Shown: piece after piece, positions 9,753 to 21,813 of the stretch
How the letters are laid out: every line of letters begins with the position of its first letter
Position numbering within the stretch: the first letter of the stretch is position 1
Assembly: GCA_029891385.1 (NCBI GenBank)
Contig: CM057228.1
Span: 21,290,309-21,354,308, forward strand
DNA from: Erythroxylum novogranatense
Lineage: Eukaryota > Streptophyta > Magnoliopsida > Malpighiales > Erythroxylaceae
Direction of reading: 5' to 3'
Length of the DNA: 64,000 bases
Position numbers and translations under genes: made by a program
Notes under the pieces: model-generated
What the model saw: the letters and a program-made list of their open reading frames with translations, nothing else
What the model was told of the DNA's origin: nothing
Databases searched by the model: none

Positions 9753-11386
9753 ATGATAACAGAAACTTTGCAAAGGACTCGGGCAATATTGCAGCGACTG
9801 AAAGATCAAATAGATAAAGGGTATCCCATTATTGGGGCTGGTGCTGGAACTGGAATATCTGCAAAGTTTGAAGAAGCCGGTGGCGTCGATCTAATAGTTC
9901 TGTACAACTCAGGTCGATTTCGCATGGCCGGAAGGGGTTCATTAGCTGGCTTATTGCCTTTTGCTGATGCTAATGCTATAGTAGTTGACATGGCCAATGA
10001 AATTTTACCTGTAAGTTTGTAAATTATATTGAATTTTTAAAAATAAAACATTCATCTTATTTTGTCATTTTTCTGAACTGTGAACCATTTTATAATTATT
10101 TGGAATTTGGTTGTTAGCTTTTACATATGATGATAATTAGGGAAAACTAAGACAAGAAAATGAATAAAAGTGCTAATGTGATGTTTATTGTATCATTAAA
10201 CTCAGAAGTGAATAGTTGCCTTGAGTAAGCAGAAAAGTGGAAAAGTGGTTCGACTGCAAGATCTACTAACTTTAGGCTTGAAAATCAGTTGTCCTTGCAA
10301 CAATCTGGGTTATAACTAACATGCAAAATTGTGAAATACAAATAGGTTCCGAAAATGGGGCTTGCAGTAGGATTGATGTGGAGCACCCTCATTTTCCTCC
10401 CCTTCCTCGTTTCTTCTTCATCTTCAATTTGGCCTATAGTCACAATAACTTGGTGTTGGTTAAATTTTGGGATCATAAACCTTCAGCGGATTTATTCAAG
10501 TAATACTCCAATGCTGGAACTGATCAATTCATTTACAGGTAGTGAAGGAGGCTCCAGTTCTAGCTGGAGTTTGTGCTACTGATCCTTTTCGCCAGATGGA
10601 TTACTTTCTAAAGCAGCTGGAATCTATTGGGTTCTCTGGGGTACAAAATTTCCCAACTGTTGGCCTGTTTGATGGCAATTTTAGGCAAAATCTGGAAGAG
10701 ACAGGAATGGGATATGGGTATTATTTAAAGTGTGATAATTTGCTGGGTCATCCTCAATGTATTTATGCTAGCTAATATTTCCCCTTTTAATGGTCAGCTT
10801 GGAGGTCCAGATGATTGGTGAGGCACATAAAATGGGTCTTTTGACAACGCCATATGCTTTTAACCAAAATGAAGCCACAGAAATGGCCGAAGCTGGAGCT
10901 GACATCATTGTGGCACATATGGGGCTTACAACATCTGGATCTATTGGTGCGAAAACAGCTGTCTCACTTGAGGAAAGCGTTGTTCGTGTACAATCTATTG
11001 CAGATGCGGCACATAGGATTAACCCTAATGTTATTGTCTTGTGCCATGGAGGTAAATTAACAAGCTACTTAATTTTCATAACTGAAGTTCCAGCAGTTAC
11101 ATCTGTTAGAAATTACCTGCACTCTATGCATAATCAATAAAAACCGATTGAGTTTTGAAAGTTTTGGCATCTTCATGTCAACGATGAACCACTCGAACTG
11201 AAGGTTACAATCTTTTCTCTCAACACATTTTCAGGTCCAATATCTGGTCCGAGAGAGGCAGAATTTATACTGAAGAGAACCAAGGGAGTTCATGGGTTCT
11301 ATGGTGCTTCAAGCATGGAAAGATTACCTGTTGAGCAAGCTGTAAGAAGCACAGTGCAGCAGTACAAATCAATTTCTATTGAGTGA
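9753..11386 (+). CDS. Tm-1-like C-terminal TIM-barrel protein (PEP-hydrolase-like), four exons
   Basis: Exons 9753-10010, 10539-10717, 10798-11051 and 11235-11386 join with consistent phases and GT-AG borders to 280 residues. The product matches the C-terminal TIM-barrel domain of the tomato Tm-1 family, related to bacterial proteins called phosphoenolpyruvate-hydrolase-like. Visible hallmarks are [14 protein letters not shown] near residue 28, [43 protein letters not shown] and the end [13 protein letters not shown]. No stops occur within exons. Full-length family members are about 750 residues with an N-terminal UPF0261 domain, which is absent here. Either this is a stand-alone half gene or the 5' exons lie left of the copia nest. 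The ATG at 9753 is the first in frame, but the frame is open upstream to a possible acceptor at 9741. The enzymatic activity of the plant domain is uncertain. Confidence 0.85.
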
Positions 11387-11719
11387 AATCAAGAAACCCG
11401 TTTTCCTACTCTTTCCAAGTTGCGGTTTCAATTTAAATTTTTGACTTAGTTAAGAAACTGTTTCATCAATCCAAGTTAGTGTTGTAAATTGCGGGCCAGT
11501 ACAAACACAGAACAATGATATGCGTGCAAGTCGTAACAGTGAAGATTCAAAATTCATTCCACTATTGCTTATGTTGGGAAAACTGTTTCAATCATAAAAG
11601 GAAATTCCTAGATCTTCACATTACATTTTCCTGTCAGTTCTTCCCCAGAGGACTCGAGCGTTTTTTTTTTCCTTCCCCTTTTTCATAGATTGAGATTTAC
11701 ATTTTAAAATTATTTTACC
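11387..11719. other. 3' flank of the Tm-1-like gene
   Basis: Probable 3' UTR and short intergenic DNA with a T-run near 11660. No further feature seen. Confidence 0.5.
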
Positions 11720-13154
11720 TGTGTCACGACGCCCGTGACGCGTAACATGTGAGTCTTTTTTATTTTTTATCATTTTAATTTTAATTATATTACTATTAAT
11801 TTAATAAAAAAATAGGTTTAATTTATTTTAATTATGTAACTACTAATTTTATAAAAATTAAAACTAAAATAATAAAAAATAATTGGTTGGTATTTGTGTC
11901 ACAAGCATGACACTTTAAGTCACGCTTATGACACATTTTATTTTTATTATTTTAATTTTAATTTTTAAATAAAATTTTAAGATAAAATTTTAATTTTAGA
12001 AATTGATTAATTTATTAAAATATTTAATTAATTTATAAATTATAGAAAATATTAAATTAAATTAAATTTTTATTAATTCTTTATTATTATTATATTAGCC
12101 GCATGCATATTAATGTAATATTAAAATCTTGTACATTTATGATAAAAGTTTTTTTATAGAGACTCTGTGAAATGCAAATAAATTATACAATATATTATAT
12201 ATGTGGAATAATTTATTTTGATTTCAACCACTTATTTTAATGGATTAATTTACTAAAATTGTTTAATTAATTTATAAATTATAGAATTTTATATATAAAC
12301 AACTAATTTTACTAAACATTTTTAATAAGCATTTGGTAAAATTAGTTATTCAATATTAGTTGTTTATGTATAAAATAATCTATAAGTGCATGAATTTTAA
12401 AAACTATAAGGATATAAGTATTATATCTTATAATTTATAAATTAATTAAATAATTTTAGTAAATTAAACAATTACAATAAGTTGTTGAAATCAAAATAAA
12501 TTATTTCACATATAAAATATATTGTATAATTTTTTAACATTTACTAGCATTCTCTCTGTATAAAGAAAAACTTTATCATAAATGTATAAGATGTTTAATA
12601 TTATATTAATATGCATGCATGCTAATATAATAATAATAATACAATTAATCAAAATTTTAATTTAATTTAATATTTTATAATTTATAAATTAATTACACAA
12701 TTTTAATAAATTAATCAATTTTAAAATTTAAATATTTTATCTTAAAATTTTATGTAAAAATTATAATTAAAAATTTTTAAAATGGAAAAATGTGTCAAAG
12801 GCGTGACTTATGTGACATATGTGACACAAATCAATTATTTTGTTTTTATTTTATCATTTTAATTTTAATTTTATAAAATTAATAATAGCATAATTAAAAT
12901 TAAAATTTAATTTAATTCTTATTAACTGATAGTATTATACTTAAAATTAAAATGATAAAAATATAAAAAAAGACTCACGGGAGTGACTTAAGTGTCACAG
13001 CTGTGACTTGTGTCATGCCTAGGGGTGTTCAAAAAAACCCGCGAACCTGTGAATCGGACCTGAACCGTATGAACCGAACCTGTAAATAAGGTTAACCGAA
13101 TCTGAGTTTAGGTTCGGTTCGAACCGAACCTGAAAAATCAGGTTCATGGTTCAA

Positions 13155-13295
13155 GTTTAGGTTTCTAACTTGCGGTTCTAGGTTAACCGAACCTAAACCG
13201 CACCTATAGCGACCGAACCTAAACTCAGGTTCGGTTCAGGTTTAGGTTTCTAACTTGCGGTTCTAGGTTAACCGAACCTAAACCGCACCTATAGC
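13155..13295. repeat. Duplicated 56-bp subterminal repeat in the hAT element
   Basis: 13155-13210 and 13240-13295 are identical, offset by 85 bases, and rich in the GGTTCGG/CCGAACC words that probably bind hAT transposase. Confidence 0.9.
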
Positions 13296-14110
13296 AGTTA
13301 ACGGAACCGAACCAGATTTATAGGTTTAGGTTAAACTCGAACTGAAATACCTAAAAAACTATCATATATTTAGATACAATTTAAGAGGATATCAATAATA
13401 ATAAATTCACTAATATTTACTATATTAATTCTTGAGTTAAAAAAAAGAAAGGAAAAAAAACTACTTTACTTCTATGTTATTAAATGTTAATATTAAACAT
13501 TGTTATTATAAGTAGCAACTAATGCATAACACTCAATACTTCTACTTCAAATAGTAATTAATATGTGTCAAAGTTATTGATCAAGTATTAAACTATTAAT
13601 AAAACATTCATTAACTAAAATAATATAATCGTTTAGAGATTAATTAAAGAAATTAATGTAAAACACATTTATTAAAAATCCTACAATTTTAGTTTTTAAG
13701 GCATATATATTAGTTTAGATATTCATGAGATATTTTAAACATTAAACTAGCAAGTAATATTGATTCTTAAAATATATAATATAGTTGCGAATAAATAATA
13801 AGAATATAATAATATTGTCTTGTATAAATACAAACATAGTTTTATTTATTAGAAGCGAATGAAAAATGAGTTGATTTAGTAATAGACTATAGGATTGTAT
13901 TTTTATACTATTGCGCTTTTATAATATAATATTTGAAGTTTTAAGCTGTGATATTAATTGCATTTTCTACACTAAGTTACAATAAGAAGAAGGATACTTT
14001 TGTGCTTATTAGTTTATTATTATTATTATTTATTTTAACATGATAAAATAAGATTTAATGATGTTAAAAGAATAGTTTTATTATTATTTTAATCAATAAG
14101 ATCTAGTAGA

Positions 14111-14329
14111 GTAGTTCGTTCCCTCATTATTGCATCTGAGTCAGCTTTTAGTACAAGAGGTCGAGTGCTTGATTCATTTCGTAGCTCTCTTACTCCAAAG
14201 ATGGTGGAGACTCTTGTTTGTAGACAAGATTGGTTGAGAAAATCACAGGCTCCTTTTTACGTGGAAGAGAGACTTGAAAAACTTGAACAAATTGAATCAG
14301 GCAATCTAATTTACTTTACCTTGTTTTAA
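14111..14329 (+). pseudogene. hAT transposase C-terminal dimerisation domain remnant
   Basis: An open stretch of 72 codons with no start, carrying the hallmark A-S-E-S-A-F-S-T-R-G-R-V-L-D followed by R-S-S-L-T-P-K-M-V-E-T-L and W-L-R. This is the hAT family C-terminal dimerisation region, which in intact elements assembles the transposase. It ends at TAA 14327-14329. The catalytic and BED zinc-finger parts are missing. The piece fits the hAT ends at 13020 and 14809, confirming the family. Confidence 0.9.
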
Positions 14330-14865
14330 TATACAAATAAATAAAAAAATCTTTTTTCAATTAAAAAGAAATAAAGAGTCTAACTCTTTTTAATTTTTTA
14401 TTTTCTATAGATGTGGCTTCATGTATAACAGGAATCATCCTACCATTCTATTCAAATAATAATTGTTTAATATTTATCTTTTTCTAGTATGGATCTTTTA
14501 TAAGACATTGTTTGGCTTATTTTTACTTTCCTTTGGTTCAACATATTGGATTAATCTTTGATGGATTTTATATGCATACTTTTATGAATAATTTGTATTT
14601 TTCACCAATTTTTTATAATTTTTATCATATATATTGATATGAATAGGTTACGGTTATCACGAGAACCGAACACGAAAATAAGTTAACCAATCCTATAGGT
14701 TCTTTAGGTTCAGTTCAAGTTTAGGTTAAGTGAAATTGTCGAACCGACATTCGTGTTCGAGTTCGAGTTATTTATGAGCGAATTGAGTTACCTACCATGA
14801 ACACCCTTAGTCATGCCTGTGACACTTATGTGACGGATGTGATAGTTACGTTTAAGTGATCGAGT

Positions 14866-15318
14866 TGCCTAAAATTTAATCTAAAACGACGACGTTTTAT
14901 TAACTGGACAGAGTTGGAGAGAATAAGGCTAGATAGATGATCCTGTCTTTTAATTAATAGCTCTACAAAAAGTCTAATTAAGTATCTATTATTATCTCAA
15001 ATAATTTTACACACCGGTCATACTAAAATAATTAATATTCATTGCATCCTAACATTATTAAAATAGTACTCAATATGGACTTATTTAAACCTTTGTGAAG
15101 TGTGAAGGTGAAAATTATACCTTTAGTTAATGTCTAAAAATTATTTTTAAGATCACATCAATGCCTAATAGGTCCAAATTGTCTAGTTGTGATGTGATGT
15201 AGATTGAATTTAGGACTCGTATACTAAAAGCTACCAAAAATTTGGTCTGGATTTGAGGTGATACCATTATCATTTTGAAAACGTTAAAGTTTAATGAAAT
15301 ACTATAGGTAAAGTTAAG
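14866..15318. other. Spacer between the foldback and Tekay elements
   Basis: About 450 bases with no recognisable gene. It contains AAACGACGACGTTTT near 14882. The last five bases (TTAAG, 15314-15318) are the left target duplicate of the Tekay insertion. Confidence 0.5.
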
Positions 15319-18300
15319 TGTAGCACCCCCTTACCGTAGGGTACACACCGGGACACCCGTAGGTCATCCCAATACGTATCCTACAATAAGGGAGGGCTAC
15401 GATCGGTCACTTCACTACAGTACTCTCATGGCATCATAATCATAAATAAACCATAATATAAAAATCACTAAATTTTGAAACCGAATCACTTGCTCATATC
15501 ATTTCATCAAAACAGATATTCACATGACTATCAGTTTTCCACTGACTATATACATAACTCCAAAAAGGAAACTGATACAAAAATCTATCAAGGTCATCCC
15601 CAAAACAATCTCAGCTGACCGACCTGTGTGTCATGACTTCTCTTGCCAACTAGATCCACAAGGCAGGAAAAGTCTCTCTCACTGGAGCTAGGAGTCTACT
15701 CTATCGATCCTGAAAAATAGATTGCAATTTTGGGTGAGTTTGCGAACTCAATGAGAAACCATCATCGATGGTTCACTCAATTCATGCATTACGCAAATAG
15801 CGTACAGATTATCACAATAGCATGTTCAGAATACCATCTAGCAATGTATAAATTTTCACAATAGCATATTCAGAGAGAATACAAGGTAATATCACATAGA
15901 TGCAAGGCATGTTGCCTCTTTCCTAATCCAGAAATCAATTTAATGCACAAATACATGAATACAAGACATTTTTCCATTTTATTTCAACGTTGTGACTGAG
16001 CGCCTATTCTGTCCCTATCTGGGCACATTAAGCAGTTAGCCTGAGGCTCTAAATTGTCCCTTTTGTGGGCGCATTAATCATTGAGCTTATAGCTCTGAAC
16101 TGTCCCTTTCGGGCTCATTAAGCGTTGAGCATATAGCTCTGAACTGTCCCTTTCGAGCTCATTAAACGATGAACGCGTCTTAGGGGTAGGAGAGCCCTCT
16201 GGGTATGCACTACTTCCCACACGCCTTAGGAATAGGAGAGCCCTCTGGGTATACACTATTTCCTTTTTAAACACAAGGTTATTTTCCAGTAGTCGAGCTT
16301 GTAGCTCTCGGTGGCAGCTCCAGTCATAACCGTTATTAATGATCATACACAGAATTCGGTTATCACAATATTACAGAAATCACATTTCCATCAAAACCCA
16401 GTTATCAAATCAGGCATAACGTTCTCAATCATACATCTTGTCATACAGTAGCAATTTATCACATTCACAAACTGTTTACACTTCAATATCAATATCCCTA
16501 ATCCCTCGGACCTTCGGTCCGAAGTTACAATCAAATAATCCACATATACCCGTCATTCATCTTCACAGAACTATAAGTGCAGAATTTTAACAATTAAGAT
16601 TGAGGAACCAACTAGGTTACTCACCTGTAACTTCCGAGCTACTGCCTGGAAGTCCTAGCAATATTCGTGAAATGTCGTTCCAACAGTGCCTCTATAACAG
16701 TCAAACAATTTCCCATTACTAAATGAACTATCAGAATAATTCAATGATGCACATGTCGCAATTAAAAGATGTACGATGCATGTTCGTGACATTCCCGGTG
16801 CTACTTCCCAAATTCCACTTTCTCTTGTCTCGAAACCAACTTTTCACTCTATATACACTATAACATTTAGACAATACCCTTAAATTCTCAAGAAAGACCT
16901 CAAAGCCAAATTATTATTTACTAGATCCATATCATCCATTATACTCTATTTCTAAAACCTCAAAGGCAATGAATCTACTTCAAAAATCTCACAATTATAC
17001 TCCAGTTATCATACAACAACACTTAGGTTGAAATAAAAACCTATCCTCAACTTTCATTCAATAATTGAGATCTTACAAGATTGAATTCAAGCTTTCCTTC
17101 TTCACCTCAATTGTAGACCTCTATCTCTAGTTTATAACGAATCAAACATCATTTCAATGGAAGGTCTACATCATTAGTTATGACCCAAAAACTAAACTAT
17201 ATCAGTTCAGAAAATCAGCCTCGCCGCGGCCAAAGGACGCTCGCCGCGACGACCAACCACGCTCCTCGCGACGTCTAACCACGCTCCTCGCGACGAGGAT
17301 TTAATCGCTCGTCGCGACGTCCAGACACGCTCGTCGCAACGAGGCCCTCACACACGTCGCGACGTGTAATTAACCGCTCATCGCGACGTGCAGGATTCCT
17401 GTCATCTTCTCCGATCATTTTCTCACTCTAAAACCAGTCATAACTCACATGGAACTACCGCAATCTTTCACATTAACACCATAAATGCATTTAAATTAAC
17501 AATAAACAACATAAAAGAAGTTTACTTACCAAATCAAGCTATCACTCTTAAAACTTCCGAAATCTTCTCCAACCTCTTCAACCCTTACGCCTCCCACTCA
17601 AAACTTCCTAAATCTTCATCTTATCAAGGATTAAGGTTGGTCTTAAACACAAAGAAGAAGCAAGGAAGAGAACAACGCAAGATCGCATAAGGAGGAAGAA
17701 AGGAAAATCAATCGAAGGAAAAAGAAACAAGCCCTAGGATGGAGGAGATAACTTTCGGCCAAATTTAAAACCTAAGGCATTTAAAGGGTTTCTCTCTTAA
17801 CAATGATTTTAGGGCTCAAGGCATATTACTCAACTTTTCCTCAAACACTCACAAAGTTCTTTTTTCTCTTTTCACTTTTCAAAAATTCATTTCTAGTCTA
17901 ATTGTCCTCAAATTCCAATGGTTCCACATTTTCATTTCTAAATCAAATATCTAATTTTCCCATTGCCATTTGACAGTTATTCTAGTACAATCAAGTCAAT
18001 CAGTCCGTCATTTAGAAAATACTCCAGTCCGGACTTTTTCTCCCAAATTTCCAGAAAAATCTCTAAGGGTCACTACCAACTGAAAATCACTCTTAATACA
18101 TTCCAATTCAAATTTCAAACACAATTATCTCATAATTTACAAATCATAACATATTCACAATAAATACCAGGAAATGCCATGAATGCATGTACATATATGT
18201 GCATGTGCAAAATATCTCATTCCTCTCTATATCGAGAGGCCAATTGAATGAACAAATCAAAATATGCAATGTGACCTACTAACCCGTCCCATTTATCAAT

Positions 18301-18331
18301 ATACCCTTCCCATCGATGATGGAATGTTACA
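15319..18331 (-). repeat. 3' LTR of the Tekay-like element (3,013 bp)
   Basis: Plus-strand ends TGTAGCACCC ... AATGTTACA. It contains two copies of a 44-bp unit (16070-16165) and a CpG-rich palindromic array (17219-17393). The length difference from the other LTR (22 bp) is accounted for by one fewer 44-bp unit and one additional 22-bp unit in the CpG array. Short ORFs inside are shared by both LTRs only because the LTRs are copies. Confidence 0.95.
17219..17393. repeat. CpG-rich palindromic array in the Tekay LTR
   Basis: Seven or so imperfect copies of a word built on the self-complementary core CGTCGCGACG, spaced about 20 bases apart, in otherwise AT-rich LTR sequence. The counterpart in the other LTR (about 26905-27058) lacks one 22-bp unit and has several C-to-T or G-to-A differences at CpG sites. 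Confidence 0.85.
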
Positions 18332-18342
18332 ATTCTTCCCTC

Positions 18343-20040
18343 CTAATAAAAATTTCGTCCTCGAAATTTCATACCTGTCTGATCGAATAGATGAGGATAC
18401 TGTCTCCTCATATGCTCCTCAGTCTCCCAAGTTGCTTCCTCAGTGGAGTGGTTCTTCCACAAGACTTTTACCAGTGGAATAACCCTGTTCCTCAACTGCT
18501 TAACCCGTGATCCCATAATCTGAATCGGCTCCTCAACATAACTCAGATTACTGGCCACCTCAATCTTCTGAGCCGGAATCACATGAGTCGGATCTGATCG
18601 ATACTGTCGGAGCATACTTACATGAAACACGTCATGTAACGGAGACATCTCACTCGACAATGCCAATCTATAAGCCAACGGTCCTATCCTCTCGATAATC
18701 TCATACGGACCAATGTATCTAGTGCTTAACTTGCCCTTCTTGCCAAATCTCAAAACCCCTCTCCAGGGTGACACTCGAAGGAACACTCTGTCTCCCACAC
18801 TATACTCCATCTCTCTCTGGTGCTGATTCTCATAACTCTTCTGTCTATCCTGAGCCACCTTAATGCGATTCCGAATCAGTTTCACCTTATCCACTGTATC
18901 CTGAATCAGTTCTAGACCCTCAATCGTCCTCACACCCTCTTCATCCCAATACAAAGGCGATCGACACTGTCGCCCATATAAGGCCTCATATGGCGTCATC
19001 CCAATGCTGCTGTGATAATGATTAATGTATGCGAACTCAATCAGAGCTAAATACTGATCTCATGCTCCTCTGAACTCCAATACACAAGCCCGAAGCATAT
19101 CCTCAGCAGTCTTAATCGTCCTCTCACTCTACCTATCTGTCTGAGGATGAAAAGCTGTACTAAAATTTAACCGAGTACCCATAGCAGACTGCAAACTCTT
19201 CCAGAACCTCGAAGTAAATCTAGGATCCCTGTCTGAGACTATAGACACCGGGACCACATGTAGTCGCACAATCTCAGTCACATACTTCTAGGCCAACTGA
19301 TCAAGAGTATTGTTCTCCCTCACTGGCAAGAAATGGGCCGATTTAGTCAACCGGTCTACTATGACCCAGATCGCATCATGTTGCCTCGGCGTCCTAGGTA
19401 ACCCCATAATAAAATCCATAGTAATTCGTTCCCATTTCCACTCCGAAATGGGCAACGAGTGCAATTTTTCCACTGGAGCCTGATGCTCAGCCTTAACCTG
19501 CTGGCACGTCAAACATTTGGAAACATACTCTGCCACCTGCTTCTTCATGCTAGGCCACCAGAAATGTGGCTTAAGAGTGTTATACATCTTGGTAGTACCA
19601 GGATGCATAGCATAGGTGGCCATATGTGCCTCCTCTAGAATCTCACGCCTCAAACCATCTACATCAGGAACACAGAGTCTCTGACCCATCCATAATGTCT
19701 CATCTCTCAACTCAAAATCAGAAGTCAGATCAGATTTCACTCTCTCAATCAATCTCACCATAGTAGGATCCTTGTCCTGAACTCGCCTGATCCTGTCATG
19801 TAGCATCAGTCTAAGCCTCAGAGTGGCTATCAAAGCCCCATCCTGATCTAGATTCAACTGCACATTCAAAGCTCTCAACTGAATCAAATTTGGCAGTCTC
19901 CCAATCTGAATCTGAGTTGCACTGATATGAGACTTCCTACTCAACGCATCTGCCACTACATTGGCCTTCCCTGGATGGTTCTCAATCGTACAATCATAGT
20001 CCTTAAGTAGCTCTACCCATCTCCTCTGTCTCAGATTCAA
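18343..20040 (-). pseudogene. Tekay integrase and chromodomain, broken
   Basis: Minus-strand 20040-19288 encodes the RNase H tail (K-A-N-V-V-A-D-A-L-S-R-K), the integrase zinc domain (H-P-G-T-T-K-M-Y then C-L-T-C-Q-Q-V-K) and the core start (M-D-F-I-M-G-L-P-R-T). The core centre at 19000-19287 has stops. 18999-18343 is open for 218 codons, with Y-E-A-L-Y-G-R-Q-C-R-S-P-L-Y-W-D, G-D-R-V-F-L and a degenerate chromodomain (V-L-W-K-N-H-S-T-E-E-A-T-W-E). It ends next to the polypurine tract. Confidence 0.92.
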
Positions 20041-21368
20041 CTCTGACTCAACAGATACCTTAAACTCTTGTGATCAGTATAAATCTGAAACGTCTCGCCA
20101 TATAAATAATGTCTTCAAATCTTCAGGGCAAAGACTACTGCAGCTAACTCCAAATCATGTACTGGATAAATTGCCTTATGAGATCTCAACTGTCTCAAGG
20201 CATAAGCAATCACTCGACCATGTTGCATCAAAACACATCCCAATCCCTGATGCGAAGCATCGCTATACACCTTATAACCTCCAGACCCAGATGGAATACC
20301 TAACATCGGTGCAGAAGTCAACCGATGTTTCAGCTCTTCAAAGCTCTCCTGGCACTCCTTAGTCCATCTGAATGGTACATTCTTCCTCAGAAGTTTTGTT
20401 AGAGGAGCTGAGATCAGAGAGAACCCCTCGACAAACCTCTGGTAATAACCGGCCAATCTTATGAAACTCCGAATCTCAGACACATTCCTAGGAGCCTCCC
20501 AATTCAACACTGCCTCAATCTTGTGAGGATCCACCTGAATACCCTTACCAGTCACAATATGCCCCAGAAATACCACCTCATCCAGCCAAAATTCACATTT
20601 ATTGAATTTGGCATATAACCGTTTCTCCCTCATAACCTGTAAAACAGTCCTCAAATGCTCAGCGTGCTCTTGTCTACTCCTCGAATATACCAATATGTCA
20701 TCAATAAACACTATCACAAACTGATCCAGGTAGGGCTGAAAGACCTTATTCATCAAGGCCATAAAAGCTGCCGGGGAATTAGTCAACCCGAACGGCATCA
20801 TTAGAAACTCGAAATGCCCATATCTGCTCCTGAAAGCACTCTTAGGCACATCAACCTCTGCTATCTTCAGCTGATAATACCCTGATCTCAGATCCAACTT
20901 AGTGAACACCTGAACCCCCTGCAACTGATCAAACAAATCATCGATCCTAAGCAGTGGATACTTATTCTTTATTGTCACCCGATTCAGCTGCGTGTAATCG
21001 ATACACAGTCTCAGAGTCCCATCCTTCTTCTTTACAAACAAAACTGGTGCTCCCCACGACGAAACACTGGGCCTGATAAACCCCTTTTCTAAAAGCTCCT
21101 ACAGCTGAACCTTCAGCTCCCTCAGTTCCACAGGTGCCATCCTATATGGAGGTATAGATATAGGAGCGATACCTGGAATGAGGTCAATCGTGAACTTCAT
21201 CTCCTGATCTGGCGGTAAGCCCTGTAACTCATCGGGGAATACATCCAGAAATTTCCTAACCACGAAAATATCCTGCTGCCTCTGCTCGACTCTAGTATCA
21301 ATAACGTGGGCCAGATAGGCCTCACATCCTCCCTGCATCAACCTCAGGGCACTCAGAAAAGAAATCAT
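20041..21368 (-). pseudogene. Tekay reverse transcriptase and RNase H, broken
   Basis: The minus-strand reading 21041-20115 is a nearly whole gypsy [30 protein letters not shown] and catalytic F-I-D-D-I-L (about 20694-20708). The RNase H start ([13 protein letters not shown]) follows. A stop lies between 21099 and 21041. The frame differs from gag/protease upstream and from integrase downstream, so there is a frame change on each side. Confidence 0.93.
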
Positions 21369-21474
21369 GTGGTGGCATCGCCGACTAACTCCTCGAAATC
21401 TCGCTTAGGTGACCAGGAGACTCTAATACGACCTCCTTGGTATAACAGTCTATGATGGCCCTATGTGCAGTAAG

Positions 21475-21753
21475 TCAGTCTATCCCTAAAATCACATCAA
21501 TCTCTCTCAGAGGCAATACTATAAGATCTGCACTCAATACTGCTCGGTCTATCAGGATCGAGCACCCCTTGCAGACCTCTCCCAATGCAGTAGTACTACC
21601 TAGAGGTGTACTCACCTCTAGCCCATACCGCAATCTCTCCCTATCCCCATGTAGTCTACATGTCAAATGCGGTGCAATAAACGAATGTGTGGATCCAGGA
21701 TCCAACAATGCATAAGCCTCAAAATCAGAAATCAGAAGCGTACCAGCTACCAC
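21475..21753 (-). pseudogene. Tekay aspartic protease segment
   Basis: Carries A-L-L-D-P-G-S-T-H-S-F-I, the active-site region in the D-P-G-S form often seen in plant gypsy elements, and the downstream I-D-V-I-L-G-I-D hydrophobic motif. It is in the same frame as gag, separated from it by an in-frame TGA; the frame changes after it. Confidence 0.85.
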
Positions 21754-21813
21754 ATTTGGGGAATCCTGAGCCTCCTGCCGAGTTATGGCATAGACACTAG
21801 CCTGGGACTGCGG

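Larger units (their letters stand above)
13020..14809 (+). mobile_element. hAT-family DNA transposon, internally deleted
   Basis: The 1,790-bp element has 12-bp terminal inverted repeats: TAGGGGTGTTCA at 13020 and TGAACACCCTTA ending 14809, one mismatch. The 8-bp target duplication GTCATGCC is exact at 13012-13019 and 14810-14817, and 8 bp is diagnostic of hAT elements. Subterminal regions are full of GGTTCGGTTC-like words in both orientations, as in other hAT transposons. Only the transposase tail survives (14111-14329), so it cannot move by itself. Confidence 0.93.
11720..14865. mobile_element. Giant AT-rich foldback (long inverted-repeat) element, interrupted by a hAT transposon
   Basis: The sequence from about 11749 to 12320 reappears as an imperfect reverse complement from about 12335 to 13000, folding about a centre near 12330. 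Matching landmarks include GTGTCACAAGCATGACAC-type motifs at 11895-11935 against 12795-12830, CATGCATATTAAT near 12104 against its complement near 12608, GATTTCAACCACTTATT near 12219 against AATAAGTTGTTGAAATC near 12476, and AACTAATTTTAC at 12300 against GTAAAATTAGTT near 12336. The outer ends are rich in GTGAC/GTCAC words. The right end continues beyond the hAT (14818 to about 14865). Exact termini and target duplication are not resolved. No coding sequence is seen, so it is non-autonomous, of foldback or long-TIR type. Confidence 0.65.

Noticed and set aside
9753..11386. Calling the Tm-1-like gene a virus-resistance gene
   Set aside because: Only the TIM-barrel half is present; the part tied to inhibition of viral replication in tomato is absent.
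21475..21753. D-P-G-S in place of D-S-G in the Tekay protease, as a sign of inactivation
   Set aside because: This variant is common in plant gypsy proteases; the element is dead because of stops and frame changes.
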